This document shows, piece by piece, positions 27,101 through 35,708 of a stretch of 64,000 nt of DNA (the first letter of the stretch is position 1; each line of letters opens with the position of its first letter). The notes beneath the pieces were generated by a model. The model searched no databases, was not told where the DNA came from, and saw only the letters and a list, made by a program, of their open reading frames with translations. The DNA is from Sphaerimonospora sp050942215 (GTDB lineage Bacteria > Actinomycetota > Actinomycetes > Streptosporangiales > Streptosporangiaceae). A program made the translations under genes and the position numbers. The DNA lies in assembly GCF_050942215.1 (NCBI RefSeq), contig NZ_CP192056.1, positions 1,798,001 through 1,862,000 of the forward strand, in the 5' to 3' direction.

Positions 27101-27739
27101 TCACTCCGCAGCAGGTTGGGGGATGGTCCTGCCCCGCGGCCGGTCGATCGCCGCGGGGCGACGGACGAGTTGTAGCCGGGGACCGATGGTCCGGACGATT
27201 TCATCAGGTGACATGGAAGTGAGCGGCTCCAGGCGAAGGATGTAGCGGGTCACTATCAACCCGGCGACCTGCGCGCAGAACGTCGTCGCGCGTTGACGGG
27301 CGTCCGCTCCGCCGATCCGGGCGGCGATCTTGTCGACGATCTCCCGTTCCAGCATCTCCTTCACCAGGTGAGCGAGAGCCTCATCCTGCACGGCACCGGC
27401 CAGTAGCGCACGCAGGGGCGCCCCGGCGTCGGGGTCCTCCCAGGTGGCGAGTAGATCGTGTAAGGCGCGCTGAGGCAGTGTGAACAGGTCGCCTTCCATC
27501 GCGCGAGTGAGGATGTCGGCCGGGTTCGCGGACAGGGCGAGCGCCGCTCCGAACAGGCCCTTCTTGGAACCGAAGTAGTAGCTGATGAGGGCCAGATCCA
27601 CGTCGGCCTCGGCTGCGATGGAGCGCAGAGTGACGGCCTGGTATCCGCCTTCGAGGAATCGGCGGCGGGCGACGTCGAGGATCTGGGCACGGGTATCGGG
27701 GTTTCCGACCCGGCGGCCTCGGCGTGGCGCTTTATTCAT
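27101..27739 (-). CDS. TetR family transcriptional regulator
   Basis: The 212-aa protein has the TetR N-terminal HTH (RAQILDVARRRFLEGGYQ, LRSIAAEADVDLALISYYF, residues about 15-62) and a C-terminal ligand domain with a TetR_C-like arrangement. It is divergent from a DHA2 drug-efflux gene with 74 bp between them, so it most likely represses that pump and is induced by its substrate. The ATG at 27739 is preferred over 27760 because TAAAAT (27755-27750) would lie inside the longer version and fits as its -10 element. A direct repeat GCGAGTC-TTT-GCGAGTC (27767-27783) in the shared spacer is a possible operator. Confidence 0.9.
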   Translation of the reverse strand: MNKAPRRGRRVGNPDTRAQILDVARRRFLEGGYQAVTLRSIAAEADVDLALISYYFGSKKGLFGAALALSANPADILTRAMEGDLFTLPQRALHDLLATWEDPDAGAPLRALLAGAVQDEALAHLVKEMLEREIVDKIAARIGGADARQRATTFCAQVAGLIVTRYILRLEPLTSMSPDEIVRTIGPRLQLVRRPAAIDRPRGRTIPQPAAE

Positions 27740-27766
27740 CACGGTTGAGATTTTAGGCATGCGGTG

Positions 27767-27783
27767 GCGAGTCTTTGCGAGTC
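27767..27783. promoter_or_regulatory. candidate TetR operator (direct repeat)
   Basis: Two exact 7-mers GCGAGTC separated by TTT lie between the divergent tetR and efflux genes. TetR proteins usually bind inverted repeats, so this remains tentative. Confidence 0.3.
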
Positions 27784-27813
27784 GTATCTCCCTGATTCAG
27801 GAGGCCGCCTGTC

Positions 27814-29373
27814 ATGCTCCACCCACACCCGCCGACCGAGCCCGGCAAGGCCGGGCGCCATGGCGTGATCCTTGCCGTCACCTGCCTCGCGTTGGCCGTC
27901 GTGGTCTCCAGCATGGCCTCGCTCAATGTGGCTCTTCCGGACATCGCGCGACAGACACAGGCCGACCAGACCCAGCAGTCCTGGATCATCGATGCCTACA
28001 GCCTGGTCTTCGCCTCGCTGCTGCTGCCCGCGGGTGCGCTGGGCGACCGATTCGGCAGGCGCCTGGCGCTGCTCGCGGGATTGGCGATCTTCGCTGTGGG
28101 GGCCGGACTCGCCGCCCTCGTCACCGACCCCGGCCAACTGATCATCCTGCGTGCGGTGATGGGGATGGGAGCGGCGCTGGTCATGCCCGCCACGCTCTCG
28201 ACCATCACCAGCACCTTCCCACCCGCTCAGAGGGCCCGTGCGGTCAGCGTCTGGGCGGCGGTCGCCGGTGCCAGCGGCGTGCTCGGCCTGCTCGCCTCCG
28301 GCCTTCTCCTCGAGGTGTGGTCCTGGCCGTCGGTGTTCTGGTTCAACATGGTCGTCGTCCTGGTCGCCCTGGCCGGGACCCTGCTTTTCGTGCGGGAGTC
28401 GGCCGAGTCGGCTTCGTCTCCGTTCGATGTGGTGGGCGCCATCCTGGCCGCGTGCGGGGTGGCCGTGCTCGTGTACGCACTGATCGAGGCCCCGGTGAAC
28501 GGCTGGACCGCGCCGGCCACCCTCGGCCTGCTCGCGTCGGGTGCGCTCACCCTCGCCGGCTTCGTCGGGTGGGAGCTGCGGCGAGACCATCCGCTTCTCG
28601 ATCCGCGCCTGTTCCGGAACCGCCGATTCGCGGCGGGTTCCCTCTCGATCACACTGCAGTTCTTCGCCCTGTTCGGCTTTCTCTTCCTGCTCATGCAGTA
28701 CCTGCAGATGATTCGCGGCCACAGCGCGCTCGCCGCCGCGCTCAACCTCGTGGCGATGCCTGTCGGTATGATCCCGGCGGCCCGGTTGAGCCCTCGGCTG
28801 AGCGCGCGTTTCGGCACCCGCGGCCCCTGGACCACCGGACTGCTGCTCCTGGCCGCCGGCCTCGTCGTGCTCGCCCGTCTCGATGCGGACAGCTCGTACG
28901 GGATGCTCGCGGCCGGTCTGGTGCCGCTCGGCGCCGGCCTGGGCCTGGCGATGCCTCCGGCGACCACCGCCATCACCGATGCGCTGCCCCCGGCTCTGCA
29001 GAACGTCGGCTCCGCCGTCAACGACCTGGCACGGGAGCTCGGTGGGGCGCTGGGCATCGCGGTCCTCGGCAGCGTACTCAACGGCACCTATGAGGCCCGG
29101 CTCGACCTGCCCGGCGTGCCGGCCCAGGTCGCGGAAGCGGCTCGCTCCTCCCTGGCGATCGCCGAGACCATCGGCGGACCGGTTCTGGATCAGGCGCGAG
29201 ACGCGTTCACCGCCGGCCTGCAGTTCGCTCTCCTGGGCGCAGCGGCCGCCATCCTCACGGCGGCCGTCGCCGTGCCCGCGCTGCTGCGCCGGCGCCCCGG
29301 GACGCGGTCGGCAGACCGCTCATCGGTGATGCGTGCGGCACATGAGTCGAAGCGACGGTTCGAACATGGGTGA
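27814..29373 (+). CDS. DHA2-family MFS drug efflux transporter
   Basis: The 519-aa protein has 14 predicted membrane helices and DHA2 signatures: LNVALPDIAR in helix 1, DAYSLVFASLLLPAGALGDR (motif A-like loop with GDRFGRR), and the helix-5 motif near GAALVMPATLS. It likely exports a drug or toxic metabolite by proton antiport. The ATG has CAGGAGG 9 nt upstream. The next gene is convergent; a GC hairpin lies between them. It pairs with the divergent tetR gene. Confidence 0.92.
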   Translation: MLHPHPPTEPGKAGRHGVILAVTCLALAVVVSSMASLNVALPDIARQTQADQTQQSWIIDAYSLVFASLLLPAGALGDRFGRRLALLAGLAIFAVGAGLAALVTDPGQLIILRAVMGMGAALVMPATLSTITSTFPPAQRARAVSVWAAVAGASGVLGLLASGLLLEVWSWPSVFWFNMVVVLVALAGTLLFVRESAESASSPFDVVGAILAACGVAVLVYALIEAPVNGWTAPATLGLLASGALTLAGFVGWELRRDHPLLDPRLFRNRRFAAGSLSITLQFFALFGFLFLLMQYLQMIRGHSALAAALNLVAMPVGMIPAARLSPRLSARFGTRGPWTTGLLLLAAGLVVLARLDADSSYGMLAAGLVPLGAGLGLAMPPATTAITDALPPALQNVGSAVNDLARELGGALGIAVLGSVLNGTYEARLDLPGVPAQVAEAARSSLAIAETIGGPVLDQARDAFTAGLQFALLGAAAAILTAAVAVPALLRRRPGTRSADRSSVMRAAHESKRRFEHG

Positions 29374-29388
29374 GCTGTGAAGCCCGAG

Positions 29389-29417
29389 GGCGGCGGGCCT
29401 GGGCCTCCTCCGCCGCC
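29389..29417. terminator. bidirectional hairpin between efflux and M48 genes
   Basis: GGCGGCGG (29389-29396) pairs with CCGCCGCC (29410-29417) across a 13-nt loop between two convergent stop codons. There is no T-run. Confidence 0.45.
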
Positions 29418-29427
29418 GGGAACAGGT

Positions 29428-30447
29428 CTAGTTCTCTCTCCGGGCGAACCTGTTGAAGATGCGCTCACCGGCGCTGACGGCGCCCTCGGCGACGTCGCGC
29501 AGGACACCGATGAAGGGGTCCTGGGACTGGGACCACGACTCGCGGTAGGAATTGGCCGCCGCCTTGACCTCTTCGGAGATCCTCGCGTCGGCGTCGTCCT
29601 CGCGGCGGGGGTAGTCGCCGCGGAGGACGCGGTCGTAGTCGCCGCCGCGGCGCCAGCGGTCCAGCTCGGCGACCCGGGACACCGCGAAGGGGTGGGTGGT
29701 GCCGAGCATGTTGAGCACCTTCAGCAGGCCGTCGCGTACGTCACCCGCCGTGTCGTACTCCCTGGCCTGGTCGAGGAAGGCCTCGATGTTCATCTCGTGG
29801 AGGCGCGAGCCGCCGGCCAGCTTCATGAGCGCGCGCAGCGCGGCCTCGGGGTCCTGACCGGCCAGCAGACCGCCGCGGTCGGCCGACATCTCCGCCTTGC
29901 GCTGCCACTCCTCGAGGGCGGCGACGATCACCCGCAGGCCGATGTAGCCCAGCGGGATCCACGCCACGCGGGTGGCGAGCCGGGTGAGGATGGCCAGCAT
30001 GGTGCCGTACACGGCGTGGCCGGACAGGATGTGGGAGGTCTCGTGACCGACCACGAAGCGCAGCTCCTCCTCGTCCATCAGGTCGAGCAGACCTGACGAG
30101 ACGACGATGAACGGCTCGTCGAAGCCGATCGCCATGGCGTACGCCTTCGGATCCTGCTGGACGTACACCTCGGGAATCCGGGGCATGTCCAGGATGTAGG
30201 CGCTGTCGCGGCCCATGTCGTGCAGCGCGCGGAACTGGGTGTCGGTGCAGCGCACGGCCGACGCCAGGAACATCAGACGCAGGCGGCGCTCACTGAACAG
30301 CCCCGACATCCGCTTCAGGACCGAGTCGAAGCCGCTGAGGGAACGCATCGCCACCAGCGCGGAGCGATCAGCGGGGTGTTCATAGGCTCGGGAGCTGATG
30401 CCAGGCAGCTGCACGCGATTGCGGTCGGGAGTGGTCATGTTCCGCAT
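29428..30447 (-). CDS. M48 family zinc metallopeptidase
   Basis: The 339-aa protein has the zinc motif HETSH (in VVGHETSHILSGH) with the third-ligand segment AEMSADRG downstream, as in HtpX-like M48 peptidases. Two membrane helices (AILTRLATRVAWIPLGYIGL region) lie between them. An N-terminal 90-residue part has no known domain. The ATG at 30447 is supported by AGGAGA 7 nt upstream; a second ATG at 30438 is possible. It is divergent from nadD. Its role is likely membrane protein quality control. Confidence 0.87.
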   Translation of the reverse strand: MRNMTTPDRNRVQLPGISSRAYEHPADRSALVAMRSLSGFDSVLKRMSGLFSERRLRLMFLASAVRCTDTQFRALHDMGRDSAYILDMPRIPEVYVQQDPKAYAMAIGFDEPFIVVSSGLLDLMDEEELRFVVGHETSHILSGHAVYGTMLAILTRLATRVAWIPLGYIGLRVIVAALEEWQRKAEMSADRGGLLAGQDPEAALRALMKLAGGSRLHEMNIEAFLDQAREYDTAGDVRDGLLKVLNMLGTTHPFAVSRVAELDRWRRGGDYDRVLRGDYPRREDDADARISEEVKAAANSYRESWSQSQDPFIGVLRDVAEGAVSAGERIFNRFARREN

Positions 30448-30553
30448 GCTATGTCTCCTACGCTGCGTGCGCGCGGACGAAGGCGACGAGGTCGAGACGA
30501 GGCGAAACCGTGACCGATACGACCCGGTTTTCCACCAAACCAGGTACGCACGT

Positions 30554-30566
30554 TAGGGTCCGTTCC
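30554..30566 (+). promoter_or_regulatory. -10 element of nadD (leaderless)
   Basis: TAGGGT (30554-30559) is followed by 7 nt and the ATG at 30567. Confidence 0.5.
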
Positions 30567-31178
30567 ATGAAAAATGGGGCCCCGACCAGGCGCCTGGGCG
30601 TCATGGGTGGAACCTTCGATCCGATCCACCACGGTCACCTGGTGGCGGCGAGCGAGGTCGCACACCATTTCGACCTGGACGAGGTGGTGTTCGTCCCGAC
30701 CGGGCAGCCCTGGCAGAAGGCCGACACGACGGTGTCGTCGAGCGAGGACCGTTACCTGATGACCGTCATCGCGACGGCGTCGAACCCCCGTTTCTCGGTC
30801 AGCCGGGTGGACATCGACCGTCCGGGCCCCACCTACACGATCGACACCCTGCGTGACATCTCCGCCGTCTACGGTCCCGAGGTCGACGTGTACTTCATCA
30901 CCGGGGCCGACGCGCTGGCGCAGATCCTCAGCTGGCGCGACGTGGACGAGCTGTTCTCCATCGCCCACTTCGTCGGCTGCACCCGGCCCGGCCACACCCT
31001 GCACGACCCCGGTTTACCCGCGGGCAAGGTCAGCCTGGTCGAGATCCCGGCGCTGGCCATCTCCTCGTCGGAATGCCGTCACCGCGTGGCGGCCGGCGAG
31101 CCGATCTGGTACCTGGTCCCCGACGGCATCGTGCAGTACATCAACAAGAGGGGCCTCTACCGCGACCTGGAGGACTGA
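30567..31178 (+). CDS. nadD: nicotinate-nucleotide adenylyltransferase
   Basis: Adds AMP from ATP to nicotinate mononucleotide in NAD synthesis. The 203-aa product has the nucleotidyltransferase motif GGTFDPIHHGHL (residues about 14-25), YLMTVIATASNPRF, TYTIDTLRDI and the ISSSECRHRVAAGEPIWYLV end with the second motif (IxSTxxR-like). The ATG at 30567 has TAGGGT 7 nt upstream; a GTG at 30510 is the alternative. rsfS is 238 bp downstream, the usual neighbour in actinobacteria. Confidence 0.95.
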   Translation: MKNGAPTRRLGVMGGTFDPIHHGHLVAASEVAHHFDLDEVVFVPTGQPWQKADTTVSSSEDRYLMTVIATASNPRFSVSRVDIDRPGPTYTIDTLRDISAVYGPEVDVYFITGADALAQILSWRDVDELFSIAHFVGCTRPGHTLHDPGLPAGKVSLVEIPALAISSSECRHRVAAGEPIWYLVPDGIVQYINKRGLYRDLED

Positions 31179-31396
31179 GGGGCCGGGGGGCGGACGTCGA
31201 GCGGGTCCGGCCGGATGATCGCGCCGGGGCGGCCGCCGTGGCATTTCCCCCGGTGGAATCCGCCGCCGGAAGTGGACGTTGAAATCCTGGTCCAGGTGAT
31301 AACTCCGGATTGCCGACGCGTCTCCGGGTAGGGTCAACTCCGGGAAAGTCGGTTGTCCGGCCGGCCAGGACTGGGCACTGTCTGAAGGAGCCGTCA

Positions 31397-31420
31397 ATGG
31401 AGGACAGAACCGCATCGTGA
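31397..31420 (+). CDS. 7-codon leader ORF coupled to rsfS
   Basis: MEDRTAS starts at an ATG with AAGGAG 7 nt upstream, the only good Shine-Dalgarno in this gap, and its TGA overlaps the rsfS GTG (GTGA). rsfS itself has no ribosome-binding site at normal spacing, so its translation probably depends on this ORF. Confidence 0.45.
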   Translation: MEDRTAS

Positions 31421-31815
31421 CAGCAACCGAGAGATCAGTCCAGCTCGTGCGGATCGCGGCCGAGGCCGCCGCCGAGAAGCTGGCCGACGACATCATCGCG
31501 TACGACGTGAGCGACCAGCTCGTGATCACCGACGCGTTCCTGCTCTGCTCGGCGTCCAACGATCGGCAGGTGCGTGCGGTGGTCGACGAGATCGAGGAGC
31601 GCCTGCGCGTCGAGGCCGACGCCAAGCCGGTACGCCGCGAGGGCGAGCGGGAGGGCCGCTGGGTGCTCCTCGACTACCTCGACATCGTCATTCACGTACA
31701 GCACGAAGAGGACCGGAACTTCTACGCGCTGGAGCGCCTCTGGAAGGACTGTCCCGCCATCGAGTTGCCGGAGAGCGTGAAGCGGGTGGCCGCGCAGCGT
31801 GGGGCGGCCCGATGA
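31417..31815 (+). CDS. rsfS: ribosome silencing factor RsfS
   Basis: RsfS binds ribosomal protein L14 and blocks subunit joining during starvation. The 132-aa protein shows the family segments DQLVITDAFLLCSASNDRQV, and EGEREGRWVLLDYLDIVIHV followed by YALERLWKDCP. The GTG at 31417 overlaps the end of a 7-codon upstream ORF. It follows nadD, as in most bacteria, and precedes the phosphatase gene. Confidence 0.94.
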   Translation: MTATERSVQLVRIAAEAAAEKLADDIIAYDVSDQLVITDAFLLCSASNDRQVRAVVDEIEERLRVEADAKPVRREGEREGRWVLLDYLDIVIHVQHEEDRNFYALERLWKDCPAIELPESVKRVAAQRGAAR

Positions 31816-31870
31816 GACGACCGGGTGAGGCGGCGCGGCGGTCCCTGCGCCGGCGGCGGGGGGAGCGCCG

Positions 31871-32509
31871 GTGAGCCGCCGGGTCGTCTGTCTGCGACAC
31901 GGTCAGACGCTGTGGAACGTGGAGAAGCGCTTCCAGGGGCACAGCGACATCCCGCTCGACGAGACCGGGGTGGCGCAGGCCGCGCGGGTGGCGTCCCTGC
32001 TCGCGGCGCTGCGGCCCTCGTTGATCGTCTCGTCTGATCTGCGCCGCGCGTTCGACACGGCCTCTGCTCTCGCCGGGCTCACCGGCCTGGGCATCGCCGT
32101 CGACAAGGACCTCAGGGAACGCGGCGGCGGCGAGTGGGAGGGCCTCACCCGTGACGAGATCAGGACGGGGTGGCCGGTCGAGTTCGAGGCATGGGAGGCT
32201 CCCGGCGGCGAGGACGTCGCCGACGTGGCCGCCCGCGTCTCCGACTCGATCCTGCGCTGGTCCGCACGGCTCGACGAGGGCGGTCTGCTGGTCGTGGTCT
32301 CGCACGGAGCCGCGCTCCGGCTGGGCATCGCCCGGTTGATGGGCCTGCCGCAGGAGCTGTGGTCGGCGCTCGGCAGCATCGGCAACTGCTCCTGGTCCGT
32401 GCTGGAGGAGGGCCGTAAGGGCTGGCGTCTCATGGAGCACAACGCGGGCACTCTGCCGGAGCCCGTCAGCAGCGACGACAGCCCCGAGGCCACCACGGCC
32501 GGAAGCTGA
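31871..32509 (+). CDS. histidine phosphatase family protein
   Basis: Phosphoglycerate-mutase-like phosphatase of 212 aa: catalytic RHG at residues 9-11 (VCLRHGQTLWN), the conserved DLRRAFDTA region, RGGGEWEGLT, and the second His in VVSHGAALR. It is found after rsfS in many actinobacteria; suggested substrates include small phosphorylated metabolites but none can be named here. The GTG start follows an Arg-rich 55-nt gap and is preceded by GGGGAGCGCC. The C-terminal 20 residues are low-complexity. Confidence 0.9.
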   Translation: MSRRVVCLRHGQTLWNVEKRFQGHSDIPLDETGVAQAARVASLLAALRPSLIVSSDLRRAFDTASALAGLTGLGIAVDKDLRERGGGEWEGLTRDEIRTGWPVEFEAWEAPGGEDVADVAARVSDSILRWSARLDEGGLLVVVSHGAALRLGIARLMGLPQELWSALGSIGNCSWSVLEEGRKGWRLMEHNAGTLPEPVSSDDSPEATTAGS

Positions 32510-32560
32510 GCGCGTCCCTGCCGGAGGGGGACTGGATCGGCGGGGACGCCGCCGGGCCGA

Positions 32561-32573
32561 TAATCTAGCGGCC
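32561..32573 (+). promoter_or_regulatory. -10 element of the 15-codon leader ORF
   Basis: TAATCT (32561-32566) is followed by 7 nt and the ATG at 32574. Confidence 0.5.
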
Positions 32574-32621
32574 ATGTCCCCCACCTTCGACGGTGTCGTC
32601 TCCCGAGGCGAGGTCCGATGA
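32574..32621 (+). CDS. 15-codon leaderless ORF coupled to the membrane gene at 32618
   Basis: MSPTFDGVVSRGEVR begins 7 nt after TAATCT and ends with a TGA overlapping the next ATG (ATGA). The purine-rich GAGGCGAGG that would serve the next gene lies inside this ORF. The layout suggests translational coupling; no peptide function is implied. Confidence 0.4.
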   Translation: MSPTFDGVVSRGEVR

Positions 32622-32971
32622 TCGGCGCGTTCTCCGGCTGGCTGATCGGCGCCGCGCTGCTGCTCGCCCTGGTGGCCGTGATCACGGCGATCCGTGACCG
32701 GCCCATGGGCGTGGTGCTGCTGGCCGGACTGGCCGTGCTGGAGGTGGCGCTGCTCATCCAGGCGGGACTGGCCCTCGCCGAGCTCGGCCAGGTGCGGGAG
32801 AAGGCCACCTTCATCGGATATCTCGCGGCCACGGTCGTCCTCCCGCCGGCCGCCGTGTGGTGGGGCCGGGCAGAGCGCACGCGCTGGGGCCCCGGCGTCA
32901 TCGCGGTGGCCGCGTTCACCATTGCCGTCATGACCGGACGGCTCCTGCAGCTGTGGGACGCCGCGGCATGA
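32618..32971 (+). CDS. small integral membrane protein
   Basis: The 117-aa product has four hydrophobic helices (about residues 5-23, 30-53, 63-83, 90-112) and short loops; no known domain is recognised. Its ATG overlaps the stop of the 15-codon leader ORF, and its own stop overlaps the start of the next membrane gene (ATGA), so the two are co-translated and may form a complex. Function unknown. Confidence 0.72.
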   Translation: MIGAFSGWLIGAALLLALVAVITAIRDRPMGVVLLAGLAVLEVALLIQAGLALAELGQVREKATFIGYLAATVVLPPAAVWWGRAERTRWGPGVIAVAAFTIAVMTGRLLQLWDAAA

Positions 32972-33369
32972 CCCAGGGCACGTCGGCGGAGCACACGGTC
33001 GGGTCGGGGCCGGGCCGCGTGCTGGTCGCGTTGTACGGCGTGTTCGCCCTGGCCGCCTCCGCGCGTGCCGCCGTCCAGATCGCGACGAAGTTCGCCGAGG
33101 CGCCGCTGGCGTACCTGCTGTCGGCCTTCGCGGCCGTCGTCTACATCGTGCTCACCGTGGCGCTGGCCCGCGGCGCCCGCCGGACGGCCCTGGTCGCCTG
33201 CGCGATCGAGCTCGCCGGGGTCCTGATCGTCGGCACACTGAGCCTGGCCGACGCTCAGGCCTTTCCGCATGCGACGGTCTGGTCCGGTTATGGCAGCGGG
33301 TACGGCTTCGTGCCGCTCGTGCTCCCGGTGGTCGGCCTGGTCTGGCTGCTGCGCCCGCGTCGCGCCTGA
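32968..33369 (+). CDS. small integral membrane protein, partner of the previous gene
   Basis: The 133-aa product has four hydrophobic helices and a C-terminal loop with a Tyr/Gly-rich YGSGYGF before the last helix. The ATG at 32968 overlaps the previous stop. A variant of this fold is common next to rsfS/phosphatase genes in Streptosporangiaceae-like genomes, from memory. No catalytic residue is seen and no function is assigned. Confidence 0.7.
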   Translation: MTQGTSAEHTVGSGPGRVLVALYGVFALAASARAAVQIATKFAEAPLAYLLSAFAAVVYIVLTVALARGARRTALVACAIELAGVLIVGTLSLADAQAFPHATVWSGYGSGYGFVPLVLPVVGLVWLLRPRRA

Positions 33370-33501
33370 GACAGCCTCCGGGCTGATCGAGATACGTTTG
33401 AGACGATTGTGATACCTGTTCGGAAATATTCGGCGATCCTGCTATGCTTCATCCGGTCATAGGATGATTACATGATCGGCTAATGGGAGCGTGTTGCCGG
33501 C

Positions 33502-35172
33502 ATGAGTGCCGTCGCCGAATTACCGGGGAAGCGTCGCCGGGGCCTGGTGCCCTGGCTCATCGCCGGGGGGATCGCCCTGGCGGCGCTGAACCTGCGGACC
33601 GCCGTCAGCAGCGTGGGCCCGGTCCTCGACCAGGTCACCGCCGGCCTTCGGATGTCCGCGGCGACGGCGGGTCTGCTCACGACGCTGCCGGTGCTCTGTT
33701 TCGCCGCGTTCGGCGCCGTGACGCCCGCGCTCTCCCGCCGCATGGGCGAGCAGCGGCTGGTCCTGGTGGCGCTCGTCCTCCTCGGCGCCGGCATGGCGGT
33801 GCGCTCGCTGGTCGACAGCGCCGGGGTGTTCCTGGCGGCCAGCGTGGTGGCGCTGGCCGGTGGAGCGATCGGCAACGTGGTGATCCCGGCGCTGATCAAA
33901 CGGCACTTCCCCAGGCGCGGCGGCGCCATGACGACCATCTACACGACGGCCCTGGCCGCCGGGACGATGATCGCTGCCGCCGCGACCGTGCCCATCCAGC
34001 AGGCCGCCGGCGGAAGCTGGCATGTGGCCCTCGGTGCGTGGGCGGCTCTTGCCGTCGTCGCCGCCATTCCGTGGCTTGCGCTGTGGCGCGGTGAGCCGGA
34101 GCGGCGAAGCACCTCCACGGGTCCCGCGGATTCCGCCGAGGGCGGCGGCAGGATGCTGCGCAGCCGGCTCGCCTGGGCGGTGGCCGGATATTTCGGCTCC
34201 CAGTCGATGATCGCCTACATCATGTTCGGCTGGCTTCCCCTGATGCTGCGGGACGGCGGGTACACCTCCGGGGAGGCGGGGCTGGTCCTGGCGGTGTTCA
34301 CCGGCTTCGGCATCCCCGTCTCGATCGTGGTGCCGTCCCTGGCGACCCGCTTCCGCGACCAACGGCCCATGGTGGCCGCTTTCATCGTCTTCTACCTGGT
34401 CGGGTTCGCCGGGCTGCTGACCGGTCAGGCGATGTGGTTCTGGTCGATCTTCGTGGCCGTCGGCATGGGGTCCTTCCCGCTGGCGCTGTCCATGCTGGCG
34501 CTGCGCACGAGGACGGCGGCGGCCACCGCCGGTCTGTCCGCGTTCGGGCAGAGCGCCGGTTACCTGATCGCGGGGGTCGGCCCGATCGCCTTCGGCGTCC
34601 TCTACGAGGTGGGCGGCGGCTGGACGCTGCCGTTCTGCCTGCTGTTCGCCGTGGCGGCGGTGCAGGCCGTCACCGGCTGGTACGCGGGGGCGGACCGGGT
34701 GCTCGACGACGAGATGCGGTCTTCCCCGCGGGGCGGGCGATTGCTCGACCGATTCCGGGGCAGTGGCGTCCGAGTCGACGACGGAAGGGGGAGAGATGAG
34801 CTCGATCGAGCACTCCGTCGAGGTGAAGGTGCCGACCAGGACGGCGTACAACCAGTGGACGCGGTTCGAGAGCTTCCCGGAATTCATGGAAGGTGTGGAG
34901 TCGGTCCGGCAGATCGACGACACGCGAACGCACTGGAGCGTCGAGATAGCCGGCGTCCGCCGGGAGTTCGAGGCGGAGATCACCGAGCAGCACCCGGACG
35001 AGAGAGTGGCCTGGCGGTCCCTCGACCGGCCGAGTCAGGCGGGCGTGGTGACGTTTCACCGGCTGAGCGACGACACGACCCGTGTGACGCTGCGGATGGA
35101 GCACGATCCCGAGGGTCTTGCCGAGAAGGCGGGCGAGTTGCTGCAGATCGTCCGCCTGCGCGTAAAGGGTGA
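33502..35172 (+). CDS. CynX/NimT-family MFS transporter with abnormal C-terminal run-on
   Basis: Residues 1-415 are a 12-helix MFS protein of the CynX/NimT type (cyanate or 2-nitroimidazole transporters): LNLRTAVSSVGPVLDQV at helix 1 and GNVVIPALIKRHFPRRGGAM at the helix 4-5 loop. Family members normally end near residue 410-420, but no stop occurs in this frame, and it continues 140 Arg/Asp-rich residues across the SRPBCC gene. In the frame two bases further on, a TGA at 34797-34799 would overlap the next ATG as ATGA. A small frameshift near 34,690-34,790, real or a sequencing error, is therefore likely; the natural end is about 34,799. Confidence 0.75.
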   Translation: MSAVAELPGKRRRGLVPWLIAGGIALAALNLRTAVSSVGPVLDQVTAGLRMSAATAGLLTTLPVLCFAAFGAVTPALSRRMGEQRLVLVALVLLGAGMAVRSLVDSAGVFLAASVVALAGGAIGNVVIPALIKRHFPRRGGAMTTIYTTALAAGTMIAAAATVPIQQAAGGSWHVALGAWAALAVVAAIPWLALWRGEPERRSTSTGPADSAEGGGRMLRSRLAWAVAGYFGSQSMIAYIMFGWLPLMLRDGGYTSGEAGLVLAVFTGFGIPVSIVVPSLATRFRDQRPMVAAFIVFYLVGFAGLLTGQAMWFWSIFVAVGMGSFPLALSMLALRTRTAAATAGLSAFGQSAGYLIAGVGPIAFGVLYEVGGGWTLPFCLLFAVAAVQAVTGWYAGADRVLDDEMRSSPRGGRLLDRFRGSGVRVDDGRGRDELDRALRRGEGADQDGVQPVDAVRELPGIHGRCGVGPADRRHANALERRDSRRPPGVRGGDHRAAPGRESGLAVPRPAESGGRGDVSPAERRHDPCDAADGARSRGSCREGGRVAADRPPARKG

Positions 35173-35458
35173 CCTGGAGCGCTTCAAGGACTTCATCGAG
35201 AAGCGCGGCGACGAGACCGTGGCCTGGCGGGGCGAGGTCCCCGGCCCGCATCAGCGCGACGGGGACGGGGCGCACGGAGAACGACGGGGCTCCGGCACCG
35301 GCTACGACATCGACGAGCCGATGCCGCCGCAGCCGGTGCGGCCCGAGTATCCGCCGCAGGCGCCGCTGCCGCCCCCCGGCGCCGGTCCGATCCCGCCGGT
35401 TCCGCCGGGCGGCCGGGGCTCGGTCCCGCCGCCGGGCGCGCCGGGGCCTGTGATCTGA
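34796..35458 (+). CDS. SRPBCC (polyketide cyclase/dehydrase-like) protein
   Basis: Residues about 1-140 form an SRPBCC/Coq10-like ligand-binding fold (SIEHSVEVKVPTRTAYNQW, FPEFMEGVESVRQIDD, RVTLRMEHDPEG). The rest is a Pro/Gly-rich, acidic tail (from about residue 165) that looks disordered. The ATG has GAAGGGGGAG 4 nt upstream, a strong site. Proteins of this type often bind lipids or aromatic compounds, but the ligand is unknown. The 3' part of the preceding MFS frame overlaps this gene by 377 nt. Confidence 0.85.
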   Translation: MSSIEHSVEVKVPTRTAYNQWTRFESFPEFMEGVESVRQIDDTRTHWSVEIAGVRREFEAEITEQHPDERVAWRSLDRPSQAGVVTFHRLSDDTTRVTLRMEHDPEGLAEKAGELLQIVRLRVKGDLERFKDFIEKRGDETVAWRGEVPGPHQRDGDGAHGERRGSGTGYDIDEPMPPQPVRPEYPPQAPLPPPGAGPIPPVPPGGRGSVPPPGAPGPVI

Positions 35459-35675
35459 CCGGATTCGGCCCGGCCCGTCCTCCGGTTTCGGGTGTGGCGC
35501 GAGACGATGACCGGTCGTCTCGCCCGCGCCCGCCATGGCGGTCTCGCCGCGTCAGCGGGCACACGGCCTCGTTGCGATGGGAGGAGGATCCGGCGCGGAC
35601 GCCGGTCGACGACCGGCCGCGCATTCTCGGATCACCGTGGGCGGCGGGATGGCACGCTCCAACGGATTGGTGTGA

Positions 35676-35708
35676 CAGCCCGAGGCGACCTGACCTCGCC
35701 TCGGGCTG
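35676..35708. terminator. 13-bp hairpin between SRPBCC and narK
   Basis: CAGCCCGAGGCGA (35676-35688) pairs perfectly with TCGCCTCGGGCTG (35696-35708) around a 7-nt loop CCTGACC. There is no T-run, but it is an actinobacterial-type terminator for the upstream gene. Confidence 0.7.

Noticed and set aside
20306..32621. Riboswitch or T-box in the leaders of proB, rsfS or the membrane gene
   Set aside because: The gaps are too short and show no known aptamer pattern; the coupled mini-ORFs explain them better.
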